Shown: positions 9,122 through 18,100, counted from the stretch's first letter. The stretch: 64,000 nt of DNA from Mesorhizobium sp. J428 (GCF_024699925.1 NZ_JAJOMX010000001.1:5246001-5310000); one strand, 5' to 3'. Numbers and translations: made by a program. The notes: generated by a model from the sequence alone, not told the origin.

Positions 9122-9988
9122 CTACTTCGCCAGCTTGTCCTGCGTCTTCGTCTCGAAATCGGACGCGTCGTGACGCTCGTGCAGCTGGCCGGAGAGGTCT
9201 CCCGAGACGCGGTTGACCATCCGGCCGCGCACCACCGCCGGCCGCGCCAGGATCTGGTCGGCCCAGCGGATCACGTTCTTGTATTCGTGCACCGACAGGA
9301 ACTCGCCGGCGCCGTAGTTCCAGCCCTTCGCCATGCCGCCATACCAGGGCCAGATCGCCATGTCGGCGATCGTGTATTCGCTGCCGGCAACATATTCGAC
9401 CTCGGCCAGCCGCCGGTCGAGCACGTCGAGCTGGCGCTTGGTCTCCATCGCATAGCGGTCGATGGCGTATTTGATCTTCTCCGGCGCGTAGGAATAGAAA
9501 TGACCGAAGCCGCCGCCGAGGAAGGGCGCCGAGCCCATCTGCCAGAACAGCCAGGACAGCGTTTCCGCGCGGGCCGCCGTCTCCGTCGGCAGGAAGGAGC
9601 CGAACTTCTCGGCGAGATAGACGAGGATCGCGCCCGACTCGAACACCCGGATCGGCGTCGGGCCCGACTGGTCCATCAGCGCCGGGATCTTCGAGTTCGG
9701 ATTGACGGCGACGAAGCCCGAGCCGAACTGGTCGCCCTCGTTGATCTTGATCAGCCAGGCGTCATATTCGGCACCCCTGTGTCCGAGCGCCAGCAGTTCC
9801 TCCAGCATGATCGTCACCTTCACGCCGTTGGGCGTGGCGAGCGAATAGAGCTGCAGCGGGTGCTTTCCGATCGGCAGTTCCTTGTCGTGCGTCGGCCCGG
9901 CGATCGGACGGTTGATCGAGGCGAAGGCCCCGCCATTCCCCTTCTCCCAGGTCCAGACTTTCGGCGGCGTGTAGGGCGTATCGGACAT
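9122..9988 (-). CDS. yghU: Glutathione-dependent disulfide-bond oxidoreductase YghU
   Basis: A 288-residue glutathione S-transferase of the nu/YghU class, which reduces organic hydroperoxides and disulfides and binds two glutathiones. From memory it aligns almost end to end with E. coli YghU: KVWTWEKGNGGAFASINRP, KHPLQLYSLATPNGVKVTI, NPNSKIPALMD, RVFESGAILVYLAEKFGSF, FLGGGFGHFY, TIADMAIWPWYG, LHERHDASDFET. The N-terminal thioredoxin-like domain is at ~45-130 and the all-alpha domain follows. Start ATG 9988 has GGAG 6 nt upstream; an upstream in-frame start is not preferred. Cytosolic, monocistronic. Confidence 0.95.
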   Translation of the reverse strand: MSDTPYTPPKVWTWEKGNGGAFASINRPIAGPTHDKELPIGKHPLQLYSLATPNGVKVTIMLEELLALGHRGAEYDAWLIKINEGDQFGSGFVAVNPNSKIPALMDQSGPTPIRVFESGAILVYLAEKFGSFLPTETAARAETLSWLFWQMGSAPFLGGGFGHFYSYAPEKIKYAIDRYAMETKRQLDVLDRRLAEVEYVAGSEYTIADMAIWPWYGGMAKGWNYGAGEFLSVHEYKNVIRWADQILARPAVVRGRMVNRVSGDLSGQLHERHDASDFETKTQDKLAK

Positions 9989-10090
9989 CTGCGTCTCCGG
10001 CATATGAGGGATGAGAACGGACGGACGTCCGCATTGTTGAAAGATAGGCCCCGCCGACGCAGCGCGCCAGAGCGGGGCGATTGGTCCAGC

Positions 10091-10630
10091 TCATTCCATC
10101 TCCCACAGCTCCGGATAGAGCTTCACGAAGCCGGACGGCGCCATCTCCAGCGTCGCCGCGTAGGAGAACCCCCGATAGGCGTAGCGGCTCTCGTCCAGCC
10201 GGCGATAGTATTGCGGCAGCTCCACCAGCCGTTCCGCCCCGACATCGAACCACGCGACCTTGATGTCCGCCGCCTCGCCGATCGCAAGCGGCATGCGGCG
10301 CAGCTGCTGCAGATTGGTCGCCGGCGTGAAGCCGAGGTCGAGGTCCATCAGATGCGCCAGCCCCGGCTGCGCCACCCCATCCAGCGTCCAGCCATCGGCG
10401 TCGCGAACGATCTCAAGGGCGAAGGCCCTTTCGCCAGCGAAGCCCTGCACCAGCCCGCGCCGGGTCGACCAGTCCGGCGCGATGTCGAGGCTGTAGGACA
10501 CGCAGGCCGGCCCGTCTTCGTGGCGGAAGACCGCCGTGCCCTGGAGAAGATGGCCGCCGGGCACGGTTTCGATCCGCGCCGCGTCGTGGCCCGTCACGTC
10601 GAGCCGTTTCCACAAGGCGGTTTCCATCAT
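10091..10630 (-). CDS. Putative glycolipid-binding domain protein (DUF1089 family)
   Basis: A 179-residue cytosolic protein resembling the PF06475 'putative glycolipid-binding' family: W near the start, an internal YSLDIAPDWSTR segment (typical Y-x-[IV]-x-[CAL]-D-x2-W), DGVAQPGLAHLMDLDLGFTPATN (residues ~80-102), and a C-terminal YRGFSYAATLEMAPSGFV beta-rich end. The family is compared with YkvT/Spa-type barrels; ligand unknown. Start ATG 10630 has GGGAG 7 nt upstream. It is divergent from the DUF992 gene with about 100 bp between, so they may share a promoter region. Confidence 0.75.
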   Translation of the reverse strand: MMETALWKRLDVTGHDAARIETVPGGHLLQGTAVFRHEDGPACVSYSLDIAPDWSTRRGLVQGFAGERAFALEIVRDADGWTLDGVAQPGLAHLMDLDLGFTPATNLQQLRRMPLAIGEAADIKVAWFDVGAERLVELPQYYRRLDESRYAYRGFSYAATLEMAPSGFVKLYPELWEME

Positions 10631-10733
10631 GTCCATGCTCCCTGCGTGCCGCCACCGTCCCGCCACGCTTGCGCCTTGATGCCGGTTCATCAGCATCGCG
10701 GGACGGAGCTGCACTATCGAACGGAGACCTCGC

Positions 10734-11240
10734 ATGAACAAGATCCTCGCCTTCGCGCTCGCGGCCCCGCTGGCGGCCGCTGCCACGCTCGCCGTCGCAG
10801 CCGACCGGCAGAGCTACCAGGAGGACGACCGCTACGGGGGCGTCAAGATCGGCACGCTCTCCTGCGATGTCGGCGGCGGCATCGGCTACGTGCTGGGCTC
10901 GGCCAAGACGCTCGACTGCACCTTCCGCCCGACCGGCGGCCGGCGCGGCGAGGACTATTCCGGCGCGATCCGAAAGCTCGGCGTCGACGTCGGCTTCACC
11001 ACGCGCGGCAAGCTCGTCTGGGCGGTGTTCGCCCCCACCGCCGGCTATCATCGCGGCTCGCTCGGCGGCGTCTACGAGGGCGCCTCGGTCGAGGCGACCG
11101 TGGGTGCAGGCATCGGCGCCAACGTGCTCGTCGGCGGCACCTCCGGCTCGATCAGCCTGCAGCTCCTCAGTGTGACCGGCCAGATCGGCCTCAACGTCGC
11201 GGCCGCCGGCACCTCGATGACGCTGAACCCGGTGAACTGA
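10734..11240 (+). CDS. DUF992 domain secreted protein
   Basis: 168 residues with a signal peptide (residues 1-22, ending AVAA). The mature part is a glycine-rich DUF992 domain: GVKIGTLSCDVGGGIGYVLG, CTFRPTGG, KLVWAVFAPTAGYHRGSLGG, ASVEATVGAGIGANVLVGG. A Cys pair (LSC and LDC) could form a disulfide. DUF992 proteins are exported, largely alphaproteobacterial and of unknown function. The strong match to the family repeat pattern makes the family call solid. Confidence 0.9.
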   Translation: MNKILAFALAAPLAAAATLAVAADRQSYQEDDRYGGVKIGTLSCDVGGGIGYVLGSAKTLDCTFRPTGGRRGEDYSGAIRKLGVDVGFTTRGKLVWAVFAPTAGYHRGSLGGVYEGASVEATVGAGIGANVLVGGTSGSISLQLLSVTGQIGLNVAAAGTSMTLNPVN

Positions 11241-11746
11241 TCAGGCGCGCGATAGTGCCTTGCGCATGACCAGCGTCGGCACTCCGCCGATGCCGCCGCA
11301 GGCGTCGCGCTCCTCGGTGGTCACGAACCCCTCGCGCTCGTAGAAGCGGATCGCGCGGTCGTTGCCCTTGATGACTTCGAGCGAGATCGAGGGCTCGCCG
11401 ACATAGTTGACGATCACGGCATGCAGCAGGCCGGCGGCGAGCCCGCTGCCCTGCTCGGCCGGCGCGACATGCAGCCGGTCGAGCCACAGTACCCCTTCTC
11501 GACTTTGGCATAGGCATAGCCGACGATCCGCCCGTCCGGCGCCTCGCCGACGAAACTCTCGGAATGCATTCGCTTCAGATCGGCAGCGATCATCTCCGGC
11601 CGGTGCTTCTTCGCCGATTCGAGCTCCGCCCGCTCCTCCCCCATCAGCGGCCCATAGGTGCGCACCCAGGACGCGTGGATCAGCGCCGAAACCTGATCCG
11701 TGTCGGCCTCGGTCATATGGTGGATGCGGGCTGCGGTGTCAGGCAT
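11241..11746 (-). pseudogene. GNAT family N-acetyltransferase, single-base frameshift
   Basis: The N-terminal frame (MPDTAARIHHMTEADTDQ... to AYAKVEKG) is a normal GNAT start with ATG 11746 and GGAGGA 8 nt upstream. At the C-run 11492-11495 (G-run on the coding strand) the frame shifts. The other frame then continues exactly as expected: VLWLDRLHVAPAEQGSGLAA, ISLEVIKGNDRAIRFYEREG, to a TGA at 11241. The acetyl-CoA motif A (V-A-P-x4-G-x-G) and the NxxAxxFYExxGF motif are both in the second frame. One missing G restores a protein of about 168 residues. It is either a recent pseudogene or an assembly indel. Confidence 0.85.
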
Positions 11747-11789
11747 GTCTTATGTCCTCCCACGGCCACTCTAGGCGGCGGGAGCGGAA

Positions 11790-12275
11790 TCACACCAGCG
11801 ATTTGTCGAGCGTGACGAGCGTGGCATGCAGCCTTTCCTCGCGCCGCTGGCCTCTCCGTTCGTATCCCTCGCTTTCGAGGAAGCCCAACGCCCGCAGATT
11901 GCGCGCGCCAACCTCCAGCCGGATGCGCTCGGTCTCGAAGAAAGACTCCTCCAGCTCCTGCAACAGCATTCCGCCAATCCCGTGTCCCTGAAGCGCCGGC
12001 CGGACATAGAGGCCGAGCACATCGACCACCCGGTCGTTGTCGTCCGGGGAGGCCGCGAAGGCCACGCCGGCAATCGCCTCGCCGTCGTCCGCAACGAGAA
12101 ACTCGGACAGCGGCCGGCTCATCGCGGCCTTTAGCGCCTCGCGGGAATAGAGCGCCCTGGCTATGGTGTCGACCATGTCCACGCCGTAGAACGCATCGTA
12201 GGCCGCATGCAGGCTCTCGCCGATCAGCCGGCTGGCCTCCGGCAGGTCGCGCTCGCTGGCGGTGCGGACGAACAA
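11790..12275 (-). CDS. GNAT family N-acetyltransferase
   Basis: A 161-residue acetyltransferase. Motif A is visible as LGLYVRPALQGHGIGGMLL, with the later RNLRALGFLESEGYE acyl-CoA/strand motif. Substrate is not predictable. It begins with TTG (12275) only 3 bp after the gatB stop codon with no clear Shine-Dalgarno, so it is probably translationally coupled to gatB; no internal ATG gives a complete domain. The same family as the frameshifted gene just downstream, and possibly an old duplicate, although sequence similarity by eye is limited. Confidence 0.85.
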   Translation of the reverse strand: MFVRTASERDLPEASRLIGESLHAAYDAFYGVDMVDTIARALYSREALKAAMSRPLSEFLVADDGEAIAGVAFAASPDDNDRVVDVLGLYVRPALQGHGIGGMLLQELEESFFETERIRLEVGARNLRALGFLESEGYERRGQRREERLHATLVTLDKSLV

Positions 12276-12278
12276 GGC

Positions 12279-13799
12279 CTACTCGATCCCGAGCTTCGCC
12301 TTGACGAGGTCGTTGACCGCTTGCGGGTTTGCCTTGCCGCCGGTCGACCTCATCACCTGGCCGACGAACCAGCCGGCCAGCGTCGGCTTCGCCTTCGCCT
12401 GCTCGACCTTGTCGGGGTTGGCCGCGATGATCTCGTCCACCGCCTTCTCGATCGCACCGGTGTCGGTGACCTGATCGTATCCGCGTTCCTTTGCAAAAAG
12501 TCTGACATCGACTTCGACCCCACCCTCTACACGGTAGGACCAGTAGTCATTGGTGAGATCCTTAGCCATCTTGCCCGAAATGGTGCGATCGCTCACCATC
12601 ATGACGATTGTAGAGTTTGCCTTCGCAGAGATTGGCCCTTCTTCTATTGACAGCCCGGCGGCGTTCAGGAGGCCGAAATACTCGTTGATAAGTCGATTTG
12701 CCGCCTGTTTCGGATCGGCTCCATTCGCGACCATCTCCTCAAAATAGTCGGCAATCGCCTTTTCGGACACGAGGATCGAGGCGTCGTAGACCGACAGGCC
12801 GAGCTTGTTCACCAGCCGGTCGCGCTTGGCGTCTGGCAGTTCGGGCAGGTCAACCGCAAGCGCATCGACATAGGCCTGGTCGAATTCGAGCGGCAGCAGA
12901 TCCGGGTCGGGGAAATAGCGGTAGTCGTGCGCCTCTTCCTTGGAGCGCATCGAGCGCGTCTCGCCCTTGCCGGGATCGAACAGCCGGGTCTCCTGGTCGA
13001 TCGAGCCGCCATCCTCCAGGATCGCGATCTGGCGCCGCGCCTCGGAGTCGATGGCCTGCCCGATGAAGCGGATCGAGTTGACGTTCTTGATCTCGCAGCG
13101 CGTGCCGAATTCCCCGCCGGGCTTGCGCACAGAGACGTTGACGTCGGCACGAAGCGAGCCCTCGTCCATGTTGCCGTCGCAGGTGCCGAGGTAGCGCAGG
13201 ATCGTGCGCAGCTTGGTCACATAGGCCTTCGCCTCGTCGGCCGAGCGCATGTCGGGCTTCGACACGATCTCCATCAGCGCCACGCCCGAGCGGTTGAGGT
13301 CGACATAGGACATGGTCGGATGCTGGTCGTGCATCGACTTGCCGGCATCCTGCTCCAGATGCAGCCGCTCGATGCCGACCTCGATGTCCTCGAACTTGCC
13401 CTCGCGATCCGGGCCGACCGAGATCATGATCTTGCCCTCTCCGACGATCGGTTGCTTGTACTGCGAGATCTGGTAGCCCTGCGGCAGATCGGGATAGAAG
13501 TAATTCTTCCGGTCGAAAACCGATTTCAGGTTGATCTGCGCCTTTAGGCCGAGGCCGGAGCGGATCGCCTGCTTGACGCACTCCTCGTTGATCACCGGCA
13601 GCATGCCGGGCATGGCTGCATCAACCAGGCTGACATTGGCATTTGGTGCCGCGCCGAACGCGGTCGAAGCGCCGGAAAAGAGCTTCGAGTTCGACAGGAC
13701 CTGGGCGTGCACCTCGAGGCCGATGATGACTTCCCAGTCGCCGGTGGCGCCGGGGATCAGCCGCTTGGCGTCGGGGGTGCGAGTATCGATGATGGACAT
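12279..13799 (-). CDS. gatB: Asp-tRNA(Asn)/Glu-tRNA(Gln) amidotransferase subunit B
   Basis: GatB (506 residues) binds the mischarged tRNA and phosphorylates and transamidates Asp-tRNAAsn or Glu-tRNAGln within GatCAB. Family motifs are clear: [79 protein letters not shown]. Residues ~351-440 (12480-12745) are atypical: GC falls to roughly half, and the protein reads ...[20 protein letters not shown], where rhizobial GatB usually has a shorter, different segment. The frame is intact and the YqeY-like tail ([20 protein letters not shown]) is normal, so the gene should be functional. Confidence 0.95.
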   Translation of the reverse strand: MSIIDTRTPDAKRLIPGATGDWEVIIGLEVHAQVLSNSKLFSGASTAFGAAPNANVSLVDAAMPGMLPVINEECVKQAIRSGLGLKAQINLKSVFDRKNYFYPDLPQGYQISQYKQPIVGEGKIMISVGPDREGKFEDIEVGIERLHLEQDAGKSMHDQHPTMSYVDLNRSGVALMEIVSKPDMRSADEAKAYVTKLRTILRYLGTCDGNMDEGSLRADVNVSVRKPGGEFGTRCEIKNVNSIRFIGQAIDSEARRQIAILEDGGSIDQETRLFDPGKGETRSMRSKEEAHDYRYFPDPDLLPLEFDQAYVDALAVDLPELPDAKRDRLVNKLGLSVYDASILVSEKAIADYFEEMVANGADPKQAANRLINEYFGLLNAAGLSIEEGPISAKANSTIVMMVSDRTISGKMAKDLTNDYWSYRVEGGVEVDVRLFAKERGYDQVTDTGAIEKAVDEIIAANPDKVEQAKAKPTLAGWFVGQVMRSTGGKANPQAVNDLVKAKLGIE

Positions 13800-13865
13800 T
13801 TGCGTCTTGCGATCCGGATGGCGGGAGACCGCTTCCTAGACCGGGAAAGCCGCGGATGGAAGCCT

Positions 13866-14723
13866 CTACGACGTCGGGCGGAACATCACGTCCAGCGGAT
13901 CGAATTTCAGTCCGACCTCGCGGCCGTTGACGAAGACGAGGTCGGACAGCTTCTGGAAGTGCTGCCCGCTCGAGATCACCGTGAACGGGTCGCGCTTGCC
14001 GGTCAGCCATTGCCCGAGATTGGCAATGTCGTCGCTCTCCTCGCAGAAATTCACGAGCCGCCGGAAGAGCTTCGGCAGGATCACCGCCTCCTCCAGGATC
14101 GTGCGCGGGCCCCAGAACTGGAAGCCGGGACTGCGGTCGAAGGCCCAGATGCCACGCTTGTCCTCGATCGCGGCCGCCGCGGCCCGCGAGATCGCGGCGA
14201 GACCGGTCTCGTTTGTGGTCGTATAAAAGGTCGGATAGACGAGCCCTTCCGCGGCGAGCTTGTAGTTGATCGTCATCTCGACGATCGCATCGGTCAGCGC
14301 CGGCAGTTCGGCGCCGTCCGCCAGCCCGTGATCGCCGAGCAGCGCATAGGCGATCGGGCGGTCGTAGCCGTCGACATCCGCCGCGACGATCGCGCCCTCG
14401 ACCGAATCCCCGGCCGTGACGATCTTGGTGAAGTTGAGGTTGTAGGTCAGCACCGGTATGCCGAAGGCCCGCAGCAATGCGTCCGTGGCGGATTTCGCGA
14501 TGGCAAGCGGCTGGGCGAAACCCTCGTAATGCGTCTCGAGCGAATCGATCCCCTCGATGCGCAGCTGTATCGGGCGGTTCTTCTCCGGCGTCGGCTTGCG
14601 GAAGTCGCGGCCCCAATCGAAGAAATCCCAGTTCGCCGTATTGTTCGCCTGGAAGGCGATCGAATCACCGTCAGGCGAGCGATTCTTGACGTGGTACGTC
14701 CCCTTGATCACCTTGCTCGGCAT
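13866..14723 (-). CDS. SNase-like (thermonuclease-fold) protein of unknown function
   Basis: 285 residues without signal peptide. The first ~100 residues resemble a staphylococcal nuclease core: VKNRSPDGDSIAFQANN, then RPIQLRIEGIDSLETHYEG, carrying the Asp, Arg, Asp and Glu of the active site, then QPLAIAKSATDALLRAFG. The remainder (Ala/Glu-rich helices, residues ~150-285) matches no domain I know, so this is an extended, possibly substrate-specific nuclease-like protein. Start ATG 14723 has GGGAGAGG 4 nt upstream. It is 66 bp upstream of gatB and could be co-transcribed. Confidence 0.65.
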   Translation of the reverse strand: MPSKVIKGTYHVKNRSPDGDSIAFQANNTANWDFFDWGRDFRKPTPEKNRPIQLRIEGIDSLETHYEGFAQPLAIAKSATDALLRAFGIPVLTYNLNFTKIVTAGDSVEGAIVAADVDGYDRPIAYALLGDHGLADGAELPALTDAIVEMTINYKLAAEGLVYPTFYTTTNETGLAAISRAAAAAIEDKRGIWAFDRSPGFQFWGPRTILEEAVILPKLFRRLVNFCEESDDIANLGQWLTGKRDPFTVISSGQHFQKLSDLVFVNGREVGLKFDPLDVMFRPTS

Positions 14724-14881
14724 CGAGCCTCTCCCGTCCGCGCATCATCACGCCAGCCGGCGCAGGCTGGTCCTGGATCATGACAGGAGAACTACACCTC
14801 GCCAGCGGGGCGCAGTCTGTCGGAGATTTCACTTTCGAGGCGACTTTTCCGCGGAACCCGCAGGCGCGACCGGTCGGGAGA

Positions 14882-15313
14882 TCAGACCGTCGCGATATAC
14901 TGCTTGATCTCCTCGGCTTCCTTCTCGATGTCTTGGATGCGCCGCTTGACCACGTCGCCGATAGAGATGATGCCCGCCAGCACGCCGTTCTTCTCCACCG
15001 GCAGGTGGCGGAACCGGCTGCGCGTCATGATCTCCATGACCTCGTTGACAGTCGCGGATTCGCTGCAGGTCTTCACCTTGGCGGTCATGGCGGTCGACAG
15101 AGGTTTCTTCAGCGCTGCGGCACCGTGCTCGGCGATGACGCGGACGATGTCGCGCTCGGACAGGATGCCTTCGATCCGGCCGTTGCCGGATGTGACGACG
15201 AGCGCACCGATCTTGTACTGCGCAAGCGTCTTCACGGCGCTTTCGAGCGTCTCGGCCGAGGTGAGTGTCACCACGTTGCGGCCCTTTTCCTCGAGAATAG
15301 CCTTCACCGTCAT
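14882..15313 (-). CDS. Tandem CBS-domain protein
   Basis: A 143-residue cytosolic protein made of two CBS motifs (residues ~10-65, GALVVTSGNGRIEGILSERD; and ~80-130, FRHLPVEKNGVLAGIISIGD) that form one Bateman module binding adenine nucleotides. Stand-alone Bateman proteins act as energy or redox sensors, but the partner is unknown. Start ATG 15313 is clearly chosen by AAGGAGGA 5 nt upstream. Between its start and the rhomboid stop there are 88 bp, so an operon with the rhomboid gene is possible. Confidence 0.9.
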   Translation of the reverse strand: MTVKAILEEKGRNVVTLTSAETLESAVKTLAQYKIGALVVTSGNGRIEGILSERDIVRVIAEHGAAALKKPLSTAMTAKVKTCSESATVNEVMEIMTRSRFRHLPVEKNGVLAGIISIGDVVKRRIQDIEKEAEEIKQYIATV

Positions 15314-15400
15314 CGTCTTCCTCCTTTCAATGACGGCCGACGCCACTCCCCCAACTTGATAGGCGCTGGCCGGAGAACGGATGGTGCGCCCGGATTCGGG

Positions 15401-16162
15401 TCATTGCAAGGCCGTTGAGCCCGAGGCGCGCGACGGCAACCTGTCGAACAGGCCGATGCCGAACAGTCCGGCCAGCATGCCGCCGATATGCGCCTCCCAG
15501 GCGATCGATCCTTCACTGCCGGATAGATCGAGGCCCGCACCTGCCGCGAAGTTGATGGCGAGCCAGACGCCGAGGAAGATGAGAACCGCCCGCGAGCGGA
15601 GCGTTTCGCCGAGGCTGAGCCGCGGCCCCGCGAAGATGGGAAGGCGGTGGGAGCGGTCGACGCGGAATCCGAACCGCGCCGCTGCTCCCATCATGCCGGA
15701 GATCGCGCCAGACGCGCCGATGACCGGAACCATGTCGTCCGGCCGCGCGGCGAAATGGAGAAGCAGTGAACCGACGGTCGCGAAGCACCAGAACAACACG
15801 AACCGCACGACACCGATGCGGGTCGCCAGCGGCGAGGCGAACGCCGCCATCCAGACCATATTCAGGATGAGGTGCATCCACCCGGCATGGAGCAGCGAAG
15901 AGGTGAACGGGCTGGTAAAGGCGTAGACGTCGAGGTCGTAGCCGCCGGTGTAGCGGACGGGAAAGAAGGCACCGTTCAGGATCAGCTCGTAATTCTGCTG
16001 CGGCGTCAGCACGTAGACGCGCGCCAGATGAATGCCGACGCAGAGAATGATGAAGACGATTACGACCCCGGGCAGGTTGAACAGCGGCTCGCGTCCCCCA
16101 CGACCGGATGGCATCGCGTCGGGCGCCTCGGCAGACTGTTCGGTGCGGTCGGAATCGGTCAT
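15401..16162 (-). CDS. Rhomboid family intramembrane serine protease
   Basis: A 253-residue polytopic protein with about six transmembrane helices. The family's catalytic features are visible: Asn101 and the preceding His in LLHAGWMHLILNMVWMAAFA, the nucleophile Ser151 in VIGASGAISGMMGAAARFGF (GxSG), and His225 in WEAHIGGMLAG. It cleaves substrate transmembrane segments in the inner membrane; the substrate is unknown. ATG 16162 (MTDSDRT) is preferred over a longer frame whose N-terminus is low quality, although no strong ribosome site is present. Confidence 0.9.
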   Translation of the reverse strand: MTDSDRTEQSAEAPDAMPSGRGGREPLFNLPGVVIVFIILCVGIHLARVYVLTPQQNYELILNGAFFPVRYTGGYDLDVYAFTSPFTSSLLHAGWMHLILNMVWMAAFASPLATRIGVVRFVLFWCFATVGSLLLHFAARPDDMVPVIGASGAISGMMGAAARFGFRVDRSHRLPIFAGPRLSLGETLRSRAVLIFLGVWLAINFAAGAGLDLSGSEGSIAWEAHIGGMLAGLFGIGLFDRLPSRASGSTALQ

Positions 16163-16229
16163 CGGATGTGAGTCGCCTCGTTGCAGCGACTCATATAGCA
16201 ATGGTGCCTGTCGATTGCCCCGGATGGTT

Positions 16230-16263
16230 AAAGAAAAAGCCGTCCGAGGTTGCCCTCGAACGG
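16230..16263 (-). terminator. Intrinsic terminator on the minus strand upstream of the rhomboid gene
   Basis: Stem AAGCCGT/ACGGCTT extended by CGAGG/CCTCG around a TTGC loop; read on the minus strand it is followed by CTTTTTCTTT. It lies in the 370-bp gap 16163-16532 and no minus-strand gene is recognised upstream of it. It therefore ends an unrecognised small transcript or acts as a leader attenuator for the rhomboid gene. Confidence 0.65.
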
Positions 16264-16532
16264 CTTGGTCGAGCCCCCAGCCCACCCAAACGATTGCGGC
16301 TCTCGCCGCGAAAAGTGCTGCAAAGCCAATGGCTTCGTGATGTGGTCATTGTTTCGCAGTTTTTCCGGCCGCTGGCAACGGTAACCCAAAATTAACCTTA
16401 ACGGTCCGGCGCTGTTAACAATCTTGCCCCTGTGCTGGCACGGAACCTGCAACGTCCGGCATGAAGGTCACCGGTGGGCGCGACGCTGTTCCCCGTTGGC
16501 ACATTCGGGAACTGTCCGAGCGGAGCAGGTGC

Positions 16533-17174
16533 ATGAGACTCAAGGGATCGATCGAGCTGTTCCAGTATTGGGACAGACTCCGCAGCGGGCGCCCTGCCCC
16601 GACGCGCACAGAGATCGAGCCGGCCGACATCAAGTCGCTGCTCGCCGACACGTTCATCCTGGAGAAGGACGCGCGCGGTGAGGCTGTATTCCGTCTTGCC
16701 GGCACCCGGCTGTGCGCCACCTTCGGGCGTGAGCTGAAAGGGTTCACCTTCTCCTCGCTCTGGCTGCAGAAGGACGAGCGCGTGGTCGCCCGCCTCGCGC
16801 ATGGCGCGTTCCTCGCAAAGTCGGTGGTGGTGATCAGCTTCGACGGCGTGAGCCGGAACGGACGGTCCAACAGCTTCGAACTCCTGCTCCTGCCGCTCGA
16901 CGGCGGTGTGCAGCATCCACGGTCGCTCGGCGCGATCACACCCGTCGAAAGGCCGTACTGGCTGGGCGCGGATCCCGTCGTCGAATGCCGGATCACCTCG
17001 CTGCGCGTCGTCGACCCGGAGCGCGAGCCGCTCTTCCTTGCCAACCGGCCGGCGGTTCCCGTTCCCTCCCTGTCTCCGTCGCTCGAAGCGGCTGACACCG
17101 CGATCCGACCCGGTGCGCGAGGCCGCAGAATCCGCCATCTTCTGGTGCTCGACGGCGGGCGCGAAGGACGCTGA
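16533..17174 (+). CDS. PAS domain-containing protein (PAS_5 type)
   Basis: A 213-residue cytosolic protein that resembles the rhizobial PAS_5 family: an N-terminal SIELFQYWDRLRSGRPAPTR motif, then a PAS-like sensor core (residues ~25-150, FRLAGTRLCATFGRELKG) and a Pro/Ser/Arg-rich tail. No output domain is present, so it probably works through a partner. Start ATG 16533 has AGG 4 nt upstream (GGAGCAGG). The next gene, 120 bp downstream on the same strand, is a PilZ protein, a common pairing in alphaproteobacteria. Confidence 0.8.
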   Translation: MRLKGSIELFQYWDRLRSGRPAPTRTEIEPADIKSLLADTFILEKDARGEAVFRLAGTRLCATFGRELKGFTFSSLWLQKDERVVARLAHGAFLAKSVVVISFDGVSRNGRSNSFELLLLPLDGGVQHPRSLGAITPVERPYWLGADPVVECRITSLRVVDPEREPLFLANRPAVPVPSLSPSLEAADTAIRPGARGRRIRHLLVLDGGREGR

Positions 17175-17293
17175 ATACGCCTCATTTGCCGGGCATTCGG
17201 GGCTCCCGACTTACGCGCTATTAACCTATTTCGACCTAAAGTCTTGGCAGAACGTGCGCGCGGGCGCACCGTCTCCCAACGTGGTCGAGGCCA

Positions 17294-17923
17294 GTGACAG
17301 CAATGACGTCTGCCGCCATGGATTTTTCCCAAGCCAAGGCTGAAAGGCGGAATTTCCAGCGCGTGCGCGTCAAGATCTATGGCCGTTTCATGCTGGAGGA
17401 CCGCTCCGAGCATCCCTGCCAGGTTCTCGACATGTCGCCGGGCAATGTGCTTCTGCGCGCCGACCGCATCGGCCAGCCGGGCGAGAAGGTCATCGCCTAT
17501 ATCGACCATATCGGCCGTATCGAAGGCGTCGTCACGCGCACCCAGGCCGATGGCTTCGCCATGACCATTGTCGCCTCCGATCGCAAGAAGGACAAGCTTG
17601 CCGCCCAGTTGACCTGGCTCGCGAACAAGCATGAGCTCGACCTGCCGGAGGACCGCCGCCATGAGCGTATCGCGCCGCGTAACCCGATCAGCGTCATACA
17701 GCTCGCCGATGGCCGCCAATATCAATGCCGCATCATCGACCTGTCGCTCTCGGGCGCCGCGATCGAAATCGACGTCAAGCCGGCGCTCGGCACGCAGGTC
17801 ATCCTCGGCACAATGCGCGGGCAGGTCGTTCGTCACTTCGAGGACGGCGTCGCCGTCGAGTTCGCGGTGATCCAGCGGCCGGAATCCCTCGAGGCCGAGT
17901 TCAGCGTCGGACGCGACCTCTAG
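17294..17923 (+). CDS. Tandem PilZ-domain protein
   Basis: 209 residues with two PilZ modules, which bind cyclic di-GMP. The first (residues ~17-100) has the ERRNFQRVRVKI arginine motif and DMSPGN. The second (~120-205) has DRRHERIAPRN and the cleaner DLSLSGAAIEI (D-x-S-x-x-G). The first site is less canonical and may be structural. The start is uncertain: GTG 17294 has GAGG 3 nt upstream; ATG 17303 or 17318 would trim 3 or 8 residues. An intrinsic terminator follows at 17950. Confidence 0.9.
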   Translation: MTAMTSAAMDFSQAKAERRNFQRVRVKIYGRFMLEDRSEHPCQVLDMSPGNVLLRADRIGQPGEKVIAYIDHIGRIEGVVTRTQADGFAMTIVASDRKKDKLAAQLTWLANKHELDLPEDRRHERIAPRNPISVIQLADGRQYQCRIIDLSLSGAAIEIDVKPALGTQVILGTMRGQVVRHFEDGVAVEFAVIQRPESLEAEFSVGRDL

Positions 17924-17949
17924 CTCACCGTACTATTCACCTTCCAGTC

Positions 17950-17974
17950 AGGCCGGGCTCGTCCCGGCCTTTTT
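17950..17974 (+). terminator. Intrinsic terminator of the PilZ gene
   Basis: AGGCCGGG, 5-nt loop, CCCGGCCT followed by TTTT, 27 bp after the stop codon. Confidence 0.9.
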
Positions 17975-18035
17975 CGTTCGCGGCGCTCCGTCCGGGAGCA
18001 TTCCGCTGGCGCCCCTGCACGCCAAGATAAGCCAT

Positions 18036-18100
18036 TGCCTTGAAGCATCAAATTTTACATAAATTCTATTCTTATTTTATATTTGTTCTATTCTAGTTCG
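18036..18100 (+). promoter_or_regulatory. AT-rich promoter region of the BTLCP gene
   Basis: A markedly AT-rich stretch (TTGAAG at 18040, then long A/T runs) in otherwise GC-rich DNA, after a terminator and 80-140 bp before a start codon. Likely promoter or upstream element; exact -35/-10 boxes cannot be assigned. Confidence 0.4.

Noticed and set aside
9170..11269. 699-codon plus-strand open frame across yghU, DUF1089 and DUF992
   Set aside because: It is antisense to two real genes and out of frame with the third; Arg/His/Leu-rich with no motif.
16388..16415. CtrA binding site (TTAA motifs before the PAS gene)
   Set aside because: TTAAC words are present but the spacing does not give TTAA-N7-TTAAC.
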